Below, piece by piece: positions 8,985 through 18,446 of a stretch of DNA of 64,000 bases. The stretch spans positions 186,001 through 250,000 of the forward strand of contig NZ_JAAAMU010000005.1 of assembly GCF_009909195.1 (NCBI RefSeq), written 5' to 3'. The stretch is from Paenibacillus sacheonensis. GTDB taxonomy: Bacteria; Bacillota; Bacilli; Paenibacillales; Paenibacillaceae. Numbering within the stretch: position 1 is the first letter of the stretch; every line of letters begins with the position of its first letter. Made by a program: the position numbers and the translations under genes. Under the pieces are notes generated by a model that ran no database searches, was not told the origin of the DNA, and saw only the letters and a program-made list of their open reading frames with translations.

Positions 8985-11861
8985 TTATTCCTCCCCTAGC
9001 TTCAGCGCCTGCGTAATCTTCATGCGCGAAACCCGGACACCGAGCACGGCAAGGCCGATCGCCAGCATGAAGCCGACGACGCTGTACAGCTGCACGTAAT
9101 CGCTGAGCTGCCGAACGATCGAGAACGGCGGCACTTGGTCAGATGCGTTGAACGACAGCTGGAACAGCGGCACGAACAGGCTGCTGACGGTATTGCCGAT
9201 CACGACGCCGAATAGAATGGCCGCCGCCGAGGTCAGCAGCTGCTCGCTTAGAAGCATGCCGATGATTTGCCTGAACGAGATGCCCATCGCCCGCAGGATG
9301 CCGAACTGCAGCGTTCTGCTCGAGAGCGTAAGCACCCAGAACAACAGGAATCCGAAGAAGCTGATCAGCATCGAGATCACGAAGCCCAGCGTCATGACGC
9401 CGTTAATGGCCAACCGGAACGGATCGTTTTTCGACCGGATCAACAGCTGGTTGGCGTCGACGAGATTTTCGATCGGGATTTCCTTCTTGATCAAGTCGTC
9501 ATAGATCACTTTGCTGCCTACGCCGTCCTTCAGCTTGATCCATACTTCGTACGGTTCCAGCGCCAGATGGTTCTGAATGTACGGGAGCTGACCGACGATG
9601 AGATTCGGCAGGCGAACGTTCGGATCGCTCTCGTCGCCGGACATCGGGAGCGGGCTCCAGCCCGGCCAATAGTCGACGATGCCGTATACGATGAAGTCCG
9701 CGCTGTCGAGTCCTTCCCATTTCGCGGAGATGGTGTCGCCGGTCTTGACCTTGAATTGCTTCGCCATGGAACGCGACACGAGTACCGCTTTCGGATTGGA
9801 GGCAAGCAGATTCAAATAGCTGTTGAGCGGATATTGCAGCAGGCCGCCGCGCATCCATGCCACTTTGCCGAAGTCGTACGTATCGATGCCGTATAGGGTG
9901 GCTGCGCCGTTCTGTCCGCCTGCGGCAAAGCTGGCGTCGTCCTTCCTGAACACGCGGGCAGCCGAATCCACGCCCTCCAGGCCGGTCATCGTGATGAAAG
10001 AAGGCTCCGTATAGGTGACGACCTTCGGCGCGGCAGCCGCCGTATCCCCTTCGGGAGCCGCTGCTTGCGGCGCGCCCGGAGGCGGCGGAGGCGGCTTGTC
10101 ATTGTCCCAATGGACGGACAGCTGGATATCGGAGCCGGTCGTATACTGAATCCGGTCTTCCATGTTTCCGTTAATGGTCCGCGCGGCATTCGCGCTGAAC
10201 AAGCCCGTCGCGATCGTCATGATCAGAAACACCTTGATGGTTAAGTATTGGGACGAAGAACGGCTGATTTGCAGCAGCGTGGAGTATAAAGCGGGCGTCC
10301 ACCATTTGCGGCCGATCCAAAATACCAATTTGATGAACCACGGGTAAATCCGAAGGATAAACAATCCCGCCCCCAGCGAGAAAACCGCCGGCATGAAGAA
10401 CATCAGCGGATCCACCTGAATGGAGGTCGGATCAAGCGCAAGCTTCTTCAAATCGGTTAGCTGGTTGTTGAAACGGTACAGCATATAGATCGAGATGCCC
10501 ATCAAGATGAAATCGGCGCCGATCTTATGCCAGAACGACAACTTGGTCATCCGTGCCATCCGCTGCTTGTGTCCGACGATCGTCACCTTCGTTGCCAGGA
10601 ACGCCGGGATCAGAATCAGCACGATGGAACCCGCGACCGCAGCGGCCGCGATCCGGTAGGCCAAGCTGTTCAAAGCGACATCCAGCGAGGCGCGCTGGAC
10701 GAACTCCAGAAACCCGCTGGACGCGCCGAGCAGCTTCGTAAAGTAAACTCCGATGAAGGGTCCCGCCGCCAAGGCCAGCACGCCGAGCATCACGCTCTCG
10801 ATCAGGAAGACGGACATGATCTGCATCCGGCTCGCGCCACGGCTCCGGAGCACCGATATCTCCGTCTTCTGCCGATCGATAATGAGATTGGCCGCCATGT
10901 ACAGGTAGAAAGCAAGCATGAACATTACCGGCGAATACAGCGACCACAGCATGAGATTCAACTTGTCTTTCTTCTCCGTATACGTCGCGATCGGATTTTT
11001 GGCCGGCATCTCGACGTTGCCGATTCCGATGCGCGTGTTGAAATACGTCGTCATGGCCTTGAACTGCGCCAAGTACGTTTCGATATGGTCAATATTCATT
11101 TGTTCGTAGTCAAGCGAATACTGCCATGCCAGAACCGAGAGCTTGAGCGGTCCTTGTTGGTCGACGAAATCATGATTGAACTGCTCGAACGGAATAAAGA
11201 AGGCCGAATTGCTCGAATCCACGTTGTATTGATCGTAGGCGGTCGTTTGCTTGGATTCCACGATGCCGACCGGAATGATTCGAATGGTATCGCCCGTATC
11301 CTTGTTGGTATACAGAAGCTCTTTGCCGAGATCGCGCTTCAGATCGATGATGAACTTCTGCGTGACGAGCGCTTCATACACGCCGTCGCTGCGCTTCGGA
11401 TCCGGCAGCCGTCCGTCGATGATCTTCACGCGCTTCTCAAGATCCGATACCGTCCGGAAGCTTCCGGACACCGTCATTTCCCGTTTCTCTTGATCCGATG
11501 CGTCCGCAGGCAGCACTCTGAACGACTGGGTGCTGCGCGAGACGATGAAAGCCTGCGAATCCAAGCCCAGCCTGCGCGGGGCATCTTCCATGTACCGTTC
11601 CGCCTTCTGGATCAGCGAATGCGTCGTCTCGAACGAACGGCCGCCGGAAACGGACGTCGTGGCCCTCAGCAGGCCGGGGTAGACGTTTTGGTCCTTCTGC
11701 AGCTGCTGCAGTTCTTTGAACAAGGTACGCTGCAAGATCGCGTGCGAGTACAGCGGCATGGAGCTGAAGAGCGCCACGCATATCGTAAGTCCCAGCCAGA
11801 GATTCAGCTGAAGCCAGCGGTTCTTCGCCATTTTCCGAAAAATCATCGTTATGATTGCCAT
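8985..11861 (-). CDS. FtsX-like ABC transporter permease, large two-module form
   Basis: This permease of about 958 residues has a MacB/FtsX character. It begins with a signal-anchor helix (QLNLWLGLTICVALFSSMPLYS) and a large extracellular region. A first FtsX module follows at about residues 310-440 (AANLIIDRQKTEISVLRSRGASRMQ), then a second extracellular region containing a Pro-rich stretch with six consecutive prolines near residue 590, then a second FtsX module at about 829-950 (TLSSRTLQFGILRAMGISFRQ). Two modules in one chain mean a single polypeptide could form the whole transmembrane unit. The start ATG at 11861 follows GAGGTGG. The neighbours are two ATPases and an adaptor. The substrate is unknown; export of a peptide, lipid or antibiotic is the usual role. 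Confidence 0.9.
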   Translation of the reverse strand: MAIITMIFRKMAKNRWLQLNLWLGLTICVALFSSMPLYSHAILQRTLFKELQQLQKDQNVYPGLLRATTSVSGGRSFETTHSLIQKAERYMEDAPRRLGLDSQAFIVSRSTQSFRVLPADASDQEKREMTVSGSFRTVSDLEKRVKIIDGRLPDPKRSDGVYEALVTQKFIIDLKRDLGKELLYTNKDTGDTIRIIPVGIVESKQTTAYDQYNVDSSNSAFFIPFEQFNHDFVDQQGPLKLSVLAWQYSLDYEQMNIDHIETYLAQFKAMTTYFNTRIGIGNVEMPAKNPIATYTEKKDKLNLMLWSLYSPVMFMLAFYLYMAANLIIDRQKTEISVLRSRGASRMQIMSVFLIESVMLGVLALAAGPFIGVYFTKLLGASSGFLEFVQRASLDVALNSLAYRIAAAAVAGSIVLILIPAFLATKVTIVGHKQRMARMTKLSFWHKIGADFILMGISIYMLYRFNNQLTDLKKLALDPTSIQVDPLMFFMPAVFSLGAGLFILRIYPWFIKLVFWIGRKWWTPALYSTLLQISRSSSQYLTIKVFLIMTIATGLFSANAARTINGNMEDRIQYTTGSDIQLSVHWDNDKPPPPPPGAPQAAAPEGDTAAAAPKVVTYTEPSFITMTGLEGVDSAARVFRKDDASFAAGGQNGAATLYGIDTYDFGKVAWMRGGLLQYPLNSYLNLLASNPKAVLVSRSMAKQFKVKTGDTISAKWEGLDSADFIVYGIVDYWPGWSPLPMSGDESDPNVRLPNLIVGQLPYIQNHLALEPYEVWIKLKDGVGSKVIYDDLIKKEIPIENLVDANQLLIRSKNDPFRLAINGVMTLGFVISMLISFFGFLLFWVLTLSSRTLQFGILRAMGISFRQIIGMLLSEQLLTSAAAILFGVVIGNTVSSLFVPLFQLSFNASDQVPPFSIVRQLSDYVQLYSVVGFMLAIGLAVLGVRVSRMKITQALKLGEE

Positions 11862-11892
11862 TGTTCCACCTCTTCCCACCTGTCGACCGGGA

Positions 11893-12948
11893 TTAGTTAT
11901 TCAGAATTACTTTCATGCCTTCTTCTAATCCCTTCACGATCTCGACGTCCGTCTGCGTCATGACGCCCGGCTCGACATCGACTTCCTTGCGGCGATCGCC
12001 GTCGGCCACCTGCACGTAGGTACGTCCCAGATACGTGCGCAGTCCGCTCCGCGGAATGACGATTACGCCTGTCTTCTTCTCCAGCCCGATGCGGATTTCG
12101 ACGGATTTGCCGATTTCAAGCTTGACGGACGGATCCGTCACCCCGACGTAGAGCATCTTCGTATTACGATCGTCGATATCCTTGTTGCCGGTAAGCGGAG
12201 CATCCATCGGTCCCTGCAGCACCTTGCCGGCTATTTTCTTGTCGTCCAGCGTAAGCTCGACCGGCATTTCCCGCTCGATCCCGGAAATTTTCTTCCCGTC
12301 TTCTCCGGCATATATGAGGTAGGTCTGCTTTGGATCGGCGATAGCCACGAGCGGCGTATATCCGTTCACGCTGTCGCCGGACATCTTGGTATCCGCGTAC
12401 GAAATGACGCCTGCGATCGGAGCGGTCAGCTTCGCGGAGTCCAGCTGCTGCTGCATGGAATCCAGCGTAATCTGTTCGCGCTCGACATCGATCTGCTTCA
12501 TGCGCAGGTCGGTTCCCGTCGCCCCGTCGCGCCGCGCACTGTTCAGGGCAAGCTGCGCGCGCTCCAAGTTCAGCTTCTCCAGCTTCACTCTCAAGTCCAG
12601 GTCGCCCCTGTCCAGCTCGGCGATCAGCTGTCCGGCCTTGACCTCGTCTCCCTGCGTGACGTAAAGCTCCTTCAGCCTGCCGCTTTCTTTATAAAATAAC
12701 GGTACCGTATGGCTGGATGCGACGGCGGCCGTGCCCGAAAAATAACGTTCGATCGTGCCTTTCTTCACTTCGACGGCGTCGACTTTCTCCTCGGCCGGCT
12801 TGATAAGCGGCGGCTGCAGCGTCTTCTCGGTCGTCGGCAGGAGCGAACAGCCGGAAAGCATGGCTGCGGCAAGAATCGCGGCAGCAGCTTCCTTCGCGCG
12901 GCGTTTCAGGCGGCGTTTAGACGTTTGGCTCAACGACAATCTCTCCAT
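11893..12948 (-). CDS. Efflux adaptor lipoprotein (HlyD/RND membrane-fusion family)
   Basis: This adaptor subunit of about 350 residues works with MacB-like transporters. It has a basic N terminus and a lipobox LAAAMLSGC, so it is a membrane-anchored lipoprotein. A lipoyl-like half-motif (GRLKELYVTQGDEVKAGQLIAELD) is followed by a helical hairpin (residues about 120-170). The second lipoyl half is APIAGVISYADTKMSGDSVNGY, and beta-barrel and membrane-proximal domains complete it. Its start overlaps the end of the upstream ATPase. ATG at 12948 directly abuts GGAGG, whereas TTG at 12939 lies nine bases after it, so the TTG may be the real start. Translation is probably coupled to the ATPase. Confidence 0.88.
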   Translation of the reverse strand: MERLSLSQTSKRRLKRRAKEAAAAILAAAMLSGCSLLPTTEKTLQPPLIKPAEEKVDAVEVKKGTIERYFSGTAAVASSHTVPLFYKESGRLKELYVTQGDEVKAGQLIAELDRGDLDLRVKLEKLNLERAQLALNSARRDGATGTDLRMKQIDVEREQITLDSMQQQLDSAKLTAPIAGVISYADTKMSGDSVNGYTPLVAIADPKQTYLIYAGEDGKKISGIEREMPVELTLDDKKIAGKVLQGPMDAPLTGNKDIDDRNTKMLYVGVTDPSVKLEIGKSVEIRIGLEKKTGVIVIPRSGLRTYLGRTYVQVADGDRRKEVDVEPGVMTQTDVEIVKGLEEGMKVILNN

Positions 12949-13633
12949 CCTCCAATGCAATAACATGATCAACGATTTCCATAATGCCGGGGTCATGCGT
13001 CGTCATGACGATCGTCATGCCCAAATTTTCGACGAGATCGCGAAAAACTTTAATGACCTGCAGCCCCATGCGGCTGTCCAGCTCGGCAGTAGGCTCGTCC
13101 GCGAGCAGCAAAGCAGGACGGTGGGCGATCGCCCTGGCGATCGCGACGCGCTGCTGCTCGCCGCCGGACAGCTCCGGCGGACGGTGCTTCATCCGCGACT
13201 TCATCCCTACCCAGTCCAGCGCCTGCTCCGCCCGCTCCTTATGCAGCGCCGGATTGCTGCCCGCGATGCGCAGGCCGAACTCCACGTTCTCGTAAGCCGA
13301 CATGAGCGGAATCAAGCCAAAAGCCTGGAAGACGAGACCCAGATGGGTTCTTCTCCACGTGCTCCGCTGTTTCTCGGGCAGCTCGGAGATGACCCGCCCG
13401 TCATAATAAACCTGGCCTTCCGTCGGCTGATCCAGCGCCGCAAGCAGGTTAAGCAGCGTCGTCTTCCCGGAGCCGGAACGTCCCTTGAGTGCGATCATCG
13501 AGCCTCGACGAATGCTGAGATCGATATTTTTGACAGCGGTTACAGCATTGTCTCCACGACCGAACACCTTCTTCACGTTCACCGCTTGCAGCAAAACTTG
13601 CGCAATCGGCGTTTCCGCCGCTACGATTGACAC
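12917..13633 (-). CDS. ABC transporter ATP-binding protein (MacB/LolD type)
   Basis: This 238-residue ATPase heads the export operon. Walker A is GRSGSGKTT (residues 51-59), the signature is LSGGEQQRVAIARA, and Walker B is LLLADEPTAELDS, followed by an H-loop MTTHDP. It has no extra C-terminal domain, unlike the second ATPase of the operon. It starts at GTG 13633, preceded by a purine-rich AAGGGGA stretch at a somewhat long spacing. The operon thus has two distinct ATPases for one two-module permease, which suggests an ATPase heterodimer. AT-rich DNA upstream (13680-13715) probably holds the promoter. Confidence 0.93.
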   Translation of the reverse strand: MSIVAAETPIAQVLLQAVNVKKVFGRGDNAVTAVKNIDLSIRRGSMIALKGRSGSGKTTLLNLLAALDQPTEGQVYYDGRVISELPEKQRSTWRRTHLGLVFQAFGLIPLMSAYENVEFGLRIAGSNPALHKERAEQALDWVGMKSRMKHRPPELSGGEQQRVAIARAIAHRPALLLADEPTAELDSRMGLQVIKVFRDLVENLGMTIVMTTHDPGIMEIVDHVIALEDGEIVVEPNV

Positions 13634-13878
13634 GTTTGGTCATTCCCCTTCCGCAGCCATGAATTCGTTTACATGAAACCGTTTGATATGTAAATTTTTT
13701 ACTATAAAAGTAAGGATACCCGTGGTGCATCACCCTGTCAACCTGCATCCCTATTCATTTACAGGGGTAAAAGTATGTTTTCGGCAGGAGATTGCCGGTG
13801 TATTGGGATGTCATATCCAGCACGTGCATGTTTTGCGCCGGGAGGCGCGGTGCCGGGGGCATAGCGAGCGCCCGTGCC

Positions 13879-14697
13879 TTAGGCGAAGGCGCAGCCGATC
13901 CCCCACGCCAGCAAGCCGGCCACCGCGGACGACGCGAGATTGACCGCGTCGTTCGTCATGACGGCGAAGCCGCGGATCCGTACGGACGCGGCGCCGCAAT
14001 GCGCGGCGCGCTCCGTCTCGCTGCCGCATCGCGGGCAGCGGTACATCGCCTGCACGCTCGCGCCGAGCAAGGAATCGGCGAAGGCACCGGCCGTGCCGGC
14101 AATGGCCGCGGCGGCGAGCAGCATGCCCGGCCCGGCGCCGTCCGCTGCCGGCGAGAGCACGGCAGCGCACGCGCCGATGAAGGCGGCGCCGGCGAGCGCG
14201 GCGGCGCTGCCGAGCAGCGTGACGCCGCCGCTCGTGCCGGCCGGGACGCGCCGGCCGGTGAGCAGCGAACGCGGCGTCCGGCGGCTCAGCGCGCCGATTT
14301 CCGTCGCCCATGTATCCGCATTGACGGCTGCCATCACGCCGGCGAAGGCATACAGCCAGCCCGCGGCCGGCCATATCGCATGGCCTGCGCAGAGGAGCAG
14401 TCCTAATCCGCCGTTCGCCCACACTTGCATGGCATCGCGTCTGCCGCTCTTGGCATAGTTCGCTTCGGCTGCAGCCTTCTTCGCATGCCTTCGCTTCCAT
14501 TTGGACCAGAGCGTCGAGGACAGGAAGAACGCCAGCAGCGTAACGATCCAAAACGGTCCGCCGAGCATCGCGTAGCCAGCGCCCATGATCGCAGCCGACG
14601 CAGCCCCGGAGCCGGACAGCGAGCGAAGCCGGTATGCTGTCGTCGCAATCAGAATACCTCCCAGCAAACTGGCCGATGGCCTAATCCAATCCTCCAT
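13879..14697 (-). CDS. DUF92 / TIGR00297 family integral membrane protein
   Basis: This membrane protein of about 272 residues belongs to the DUF92 family, related to plant VTE6 (phytyl-phosphate kinase). It has the hallmark motif NADTWATEIG in the second third and FADSLLGASVQAMYRCPRC near the C terminus. The rest is Ala/Gly-rich transmembrane helix. The function in Firmicutes is not established; a prenyl-phosphate kinase role is only an inference from VTE6. The frame opens at 14721, but the ATG at 14697 has an AGAGG site nine bases upstream and is preferred. The DNA is noticeably more GC-rich than that of its neighbours. It is divergent from the HD-GYP gene. Confidence 0.82.
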   Translation of the reverse strand: MEDWIRPSASLLGGILIATTAYRLRSLSGSGAASAAIMGAGYAMLGGPFWIVTLLAFFLSSTLWSKWKRRHAKKAAAEANYAKSGRRDAMQVWANGGLGLLLCAGHAIWPAAGWLYAFAGVMAAVNADTWATEIGALSRRTPRSLLTGRRVPAGTSGGVTLLGSAAALAGAAFIGACAAVLSPAADGAGPGMLLAAAAIAGTAGAFADSLLGASVQAMYRCPRCGSETERAAHCGAASVRIRGFAVMTNDAVNLASSAVAGLLAWGIGCAFA

Positions 14698-14820
14698 ATG
14701 CAACTGCCTCTTTCTTTCCATAAGTGGATTGATTTATTTTTATTTCTTCGCCTTTGTCCAACGAAAAATGTCGAATTTTGTCTTATACCGGAGTAAAAAG
14801 CAGGAATTTGACAATTTCTG

Positions 14821-14848
14821 TTGAACTTTAACTGTCGAGTCGTATAAA
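14821..14848 (+). promoter_or_regulatory. Sigma-A type promoter for the GAF/HD-GYP gene
   Basis: TTGAAC (14821-14826) and TATAAA (14843-14848) are 16 bases apart in an AT-rich gap, about 55 bases before the start codon at 14904. Confidence 0.55.
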
Positions 14849-14903
14849 GCTGCACGGCGGAACGTTCATTGGCCGCCCTCGCACTAAGGAGTGTCACCTT
14901 CCC

Positions 14904-16064
14904 ATGTCCGAGCCAAGCCAGACCCGCGATACCGCTCCCGACGCTCAGCTTGAGCGAACGCCGGAGGAGCTGCTTCGCATCATATTCGATTATACCGCGA
15001 AAATAAGCGGCGAGCGCAGTTTAAAAAATGTTCTGCTTCTCATGGCGGATATGGGCCGCGAAATGATTCTCGCCGACCGCTGCACGGTCTGGCTGATCGA
15101 TCGCGCGAACCAAGAGCTGTTCACGACGATCGCCCATGGCGTGAACGAGATTCGCATCCCGCTCGGCTCCGGCTTCGCCGGCCATTCCATGGCGACGGGC
15201 GAGAGCCTGCTAATCGACGACGCTTATGCGGATCCCCGCCATAACGCGGAGAGCGACCTGCGGACAGGCTATCGGACGCAAGCCGTTATCACCGTCCCTT
15301 TCCTTGGCAACGACGGGACGATGATCGGAGCCTACCAAGCGATCAACAAGCTGACGCCCCAAGCCGTCTTCACGCAGAGGGACCTGGAGCAGCTTAAGCT
15401 GGCCGCGGCCTACGCCGGCAAGTCATTGGAGTCCGTCATGCTGCACGAAGAAATCGAGTCCACGCAGCGCGAAATCATTTATACGATGGGACAGATCGGA
15501 GAGAGCCGATCCAAGGAGACCGGGAACCACGTCAAACGGGTTGCGGAATATTCGGCCATTCTGGCGCTCGGCCTAGGCCTGTCTGCCGAAGAAGCGGAGC
15601 TGCTGCGCGTGGTGTCCCCCATGCACGACATCGGCAAGGTGGCGGTTCCGGATGCCGTGCTGCTCAAGCCGGGCAAGCTCACGCCCGAAGAGTTCGACCA
15701 AATGAAGCTGCATACCGAGGTTGGCTACCATTTGCTCAAATCCTCCAGCCGGGAACTGCTTCAGACGGCGGCGATCGTTGCGCACCAGCATCACGAGAAG
15801 TGGAACGGTACCGGCTATCCGCAGGGATTGAAGGAAGACGAAATCCATCTCTACGGCCGAATCACCGCGGTTGCCGACGTATTCGACGCGCTCGGCAGCG
15901 AACGGATCTACAAAGAAGCCTGGGACCTGGACCGGATATTGGCGCTGTTCCGCGAGGAACGGGGCCGTCATTTCGATCCCCGCGTCGTCGATGCTTTCAT
16001 GGAGCAGCTTCCCGTGCTTCTCGACATTCGCGAACGTTTTCGGGATGACCTCGCCGCCACATAG
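14904..16064 (+). CDS. GAF and HD-GYP domain protein (probable c-di-GMP phosphodiesterase)
   Basis: This cytoplasmic signalling protein of 386 residues joins an N-terminal GAF sensor (about residues 35-175) to an HD-GYP domain (about 195-370). HD-GYP domains hydrolyse cyclic di-GMP. The metal-binding HDIGK is at residues 241-245, and the GYP loop reads HHEKWNGTGYP at 296-306, close to the standard HHE-WDGSGYP. Key His and Asp residues are therefore present. There is no membrane segment or receiver domain, so the GAF domain is the likely input. It stands alone between its own promoter and a terminator. Confidence 0.93.
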   Translation: MSEPSQTRDTAPDAQLERTPEELLRIIFDYTAKISGERSLKNVLLLMADMGREMILADRCTVWLIDRANQELFTTIAHGVNEIRIPLGSGFAGHSMATGESLLIDDAYADPRHNAESDLRTGYRTQAVITVPFLGNDGTMIGAYQAINKLTPQAVFTQRDLEQLKLAAAYAGKSLESVMLHEEIESTQREIIYTMGQIGESRSKETGNHVKRVAEYSAILALGLGLSAEEAELLRVVSPMHDIGKVAVPDAVLLKPGKLTPEEFDQMKLHTEVGYHLLKSSSRELLQTAAIVAHQHHEKWNGTGYPQGLKEDEIHLYGRITAVADVFDALGSERIYKEAWDLDRILALFREERGRHFDPRVVDAFMEQLPVLLDIRERFRDDLAAT

Positions 16065-16111
16065 TATCGGCTGCTTGTCCTGCTAGTCATAGTCGAGAGA
16101 AATAAAAAAAC

Positions 16112-16150
16112 AAGACGCATAACGATGGGATGACCCCCGCTATGCGTCTT
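16112..16150. terminator. Bidirectional terminator after the HD-GYP gene
   Basis: A perfect 10-bp stem (16112-16121 with 16141-16150) has a T-rich run on its right and an A-rich run on its left. It can end both the HD-GYP gene and the convergent glycerophosphodiesterase operon. Confidence 0.85.
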
Positions 16151-16216
16151 CTTTTTATTTCGACAGCAGGCAATGCACTGGTATTGCACCGGTATTGGCA
16201 TTGGTCCAAACTCCAG

Positions 16217-16951
16217 CTATGACTCCGACTGCAGCGCATCTTGAAACCGGTTCGGGTAATTCGTGCAGATCATGAGCGAACTGCCGAGCCGCGCCAGCCG
16301 CTTGATCATTGCCGCATCGTTGACCGTCCATGCCATCACGTCCACGTTGGCCTTGTGCATGTCGGCGAGCAGCGTTTCCGAAATCCGCGTGTAGCCGATC
16401 GACAGGAACGATGCATCCAACTGTTTCAGTTCATTCCCGAGCGTCCAAGGCAGCGCGTCTATAATGAGTCCCGTGCGTACATCGGGCGTCAGCTCTCGTA
16501 CTTGACGAAGCGCCCCCCGGTCGAAAGAGGTAATGACCGAATCATGCTGCCGTCCTTTGCGATAAAGAAGCTCGACGACCTTGCGTTCCATGCCGGGATA
16601 CCGGCCCCCGTACGTTTTCAGCTCGATATTGAGCCGACAGCGGCCGATCGTTGCATCGAGCACCTGCTCGAGCGTCGGAATTCCCTCTCCTGCGAACGAC
16701 TTGTCGAACCAGCCTCCCGCATCCATCCGGCCTAATTCCTCCGCCGTATAGTCGCTGACCTTCCCTGACGTCCTTGCGGTACGTTTCAACATGTCGTCAT
16801 GAATGACGACGGGAATGCCGTCCTTGGACAGCTGAACGTCAAGCTCGATCCATTGGACGAACGGATAAGCAAGCGCCGCCTGGAAGGCGGCCATCGTGTT
16901 CTCCGGCGCCAAGCCGGAGGCGCCGCGGTGGGCGACACAAGGATTGATCAT
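16217..16951 (-). CDS. Glycerophosphodiester phosphodiesterase
   Basis: This cytoplasmic GDPD-family enzyme of about 244 residues hydrolyses glycerophosphodiesters to glycerol 3-phosphate and an alcohol. It begins with AHRGASGLAPENTMAAF, the catalytic HRG motif with a metal-binding Glu-Asn. ELDVQLSKDGIPVVIHDDMLKRT follows, carrying the Glu-x-Asp metal ligands and second catalytic His. NIELKT and AWTVND come later. The start ATG at 16951 follows AAAGGAG. No signal peptide is present, so it resembles UgpQ rather than secreted GlpQ. It is the last gene of a three-gene operon, five bases after the CapA-like gene. Confidence 0.94.
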   Translation of the reverse strand: MINPCVAHRGASGLAPENTMAAFQAALAYPFVQWIELDVQLSKDGIPVVIHDDMLKRTARTSGKVSDYTAEELGRMDAGGWFDKSFAGEGIPTLEQVLDATIGRCRLNIELKTYGGRYPGMERKVVELLYRKGRQHDSVITSFDRGALRQVRELTPDVRTGLIIDALPWTLGNELKQLDASFLSIGYTRISETLLADMHKANVDVMAWTVNDAAMIKRLARLGSSLMICTNYPNRFQDALQSES

Positions 16952-16956
16952 TCTCC

Positions 16957-18423
16957 TCACTCCTTTGACAGAACATGGCCTTGCGCATCGATTGCAGCAT
17001 GAATGGAAATGCCCGATATTCGTTTCAACAGCGCGGCCGCTTCTTCCCCTTCGAGCAGCGCGGGCTGCGACTGCACGGCGCGCATCGGATGAAGCTTCAG
17101 CGAGCATTTGCCCGCGGCGGTGCAGGCAGCGTCCAGGACGCCGGTATCGGCCGTCCGTTTGTCGGGCATGCCGCTGAAGACGAAATTGCCCAGGCTGTAC
17201 GCGATCCACTTGCCTTTATACGACTCGAAGCCTTCGAGAAGATGCGGATGACTGCCAATGACCAGATCCGCTCCGGCGTCGATATAGGCATGACCAAGCC
17301 GCGTCTGGTCCGCATTCGGCATATCCATCAGCTCCGTACCCCAATGAACCATCACGACGACGATGTCCGCGTCGGCCTTCGCTTTCTTGATGGCGGCAAC
17401 GGCACGCGTCGGATCATACGTCTCCGCGAGGCCGGGGTGGTTCTTATCCGCTTTCCAAGAACCTACGGGGACGACGCGGGTCAAGCCGAGATAGGCGATC
17501 CGGATCCCGTTCGCTTCTTTGATCACCGGTTTGAAGGCTTCGGCATCGTTGATGCCTGCTCCCATGTTCGGCAGCTTCGCTTTGTTCAGATACTCGATCG
17601 TATCGAGCAGGCCTTCTTCGCCTTGGTCCAACGTGTGGTTGTTGGCCAGGTTCACCACGTCTACGCCGGAATCGATCAGCGCCGGCAGCGCATCGGGCGA
17701 GGCTTTGTACACGTACTGCTTATTCGGCGCCGGCGTGCCGCGAAGCGTGACGGGCGTCTCCAGGTTCGCCGCCGTCACGTCCGACAACTGCAAGTAGGGC
17801 AGCACTTTGGCGTACGGATAATCGAAACCGTTCTTCAACATGAGCTTCTCTACCGAAGCCGCCAGCAGGATATCGCCTGTGAAAGACAGGTTGACCTGAT
17901 CCTCGTCGCCGTCCCCGGTAACTGCTGCCGCATCGCCGGGCGAGTCTTGCGGCGTGCCGGCATTCCCGCCCTGCCCTTCTTCCGTGTCTGCATTCGCATT
18001 CGTTTGCGCAGCCCCGTTCCCGGAAGAATCCGGCGCCTGTCCATCGGGGCCCTCACTATCGGCGGCACCATCGCCTGCGCTTCCATCGTCGCCGTCCGCA
18101 GAGCCGCTTCCGGCTTGTTCCTGCGGGGTGCCTTCATTCACGTTGCCGGTTCCGGCAGCATTGCCGCCATTACCCGCACTGCTATTGCCGGACTGCGGCA
18201 ATCCGTTCGTTCCCTCGTCGCCTGCAGCGCCCTGCGTCGGCGTTGGATTGCCGTTCCCGGACACATCCAGCTTGCTTCCGTTGTCCTGCCGCTGCACGAC
18301 ATAAACCACGGCAAGAATGCCGATCAGCACCAATAGAGCAAGATTCACGACCAGCAGCTTCCGCGTGCGCTGGGAACGCTGCCGCTTCTGGCGTTGATGG
18401 GCTTCAGAGCGTGATAGGACCAT
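16957..18423 (-). CDS. CapA family protein with long low-complexity linker
   Basis: This membrane-anchored protein of about 488 residues has a basic N terminus, one transmembrane helix at about residues 22-43, a very long Gly/Asn/Ala/Asp-rich linker at about 48-176, and then a CapA/PGA_cap metallophosphatase-like domain. The domain shows LSFTGDILLA, NLETPVT, VDVVNLANNHTLDQG, MVHWGTE and GADLVIGSHPHLLEG, all family motifs. CapA proteins are linked to poly-gamma-glutamate capsule synthesis. No other capsule gene (capB/capC) is nearby, so that role is not supported here. The start at 18423 follows AAAGGAG; the longer open frame upstream is not plausible coding. Confidence 0.9.
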   Translation of the reverse strand: MVLSRSEAHQRQKRQRSQRTRKLLVVNLALLVLIGILAVVYVVQRQDNGSKLDVSGNGNPTPTQGAAGDEGTNGLPQSGNSSAGNGGNAAGTGNVNEGTPQEQAGSGSADGDDGSAGDGAADSEGPDGQAPDSSGNGAAQTNANADTEEGQGGNAGTPQDSPGDAAAVTGDGDEDQVNLSFTGDILLAASVEKLMLKNGFDYPYAKVLPYLQLSDVTAANLETPVTLRGTPAPNKQYVYKASPDALPALIDSGVDVVNLANNHTLDQGEEGLLDTIEYLNKAKLPNMGAGINDAEAFKPVIKEANGIRIAYLGLTRVVPVGSWKADKNHPGLAETYDPTRAVAAIKKAKADADIVVVMVHWGTELMDMPNADQTRLGHAYIDAGADLVIGSHPHLLEGFESYKGKWIAYSLGNFVFSGMPDKRTADTGVLDAACTAAGKCSLKLHPMRAVQSQPALLEGEEAAALLKRISGISIHAAIDAQGHVLSKE

Positions 18424-18446
18424 TTTCTGCGGGCTCCTTTGTCGGG

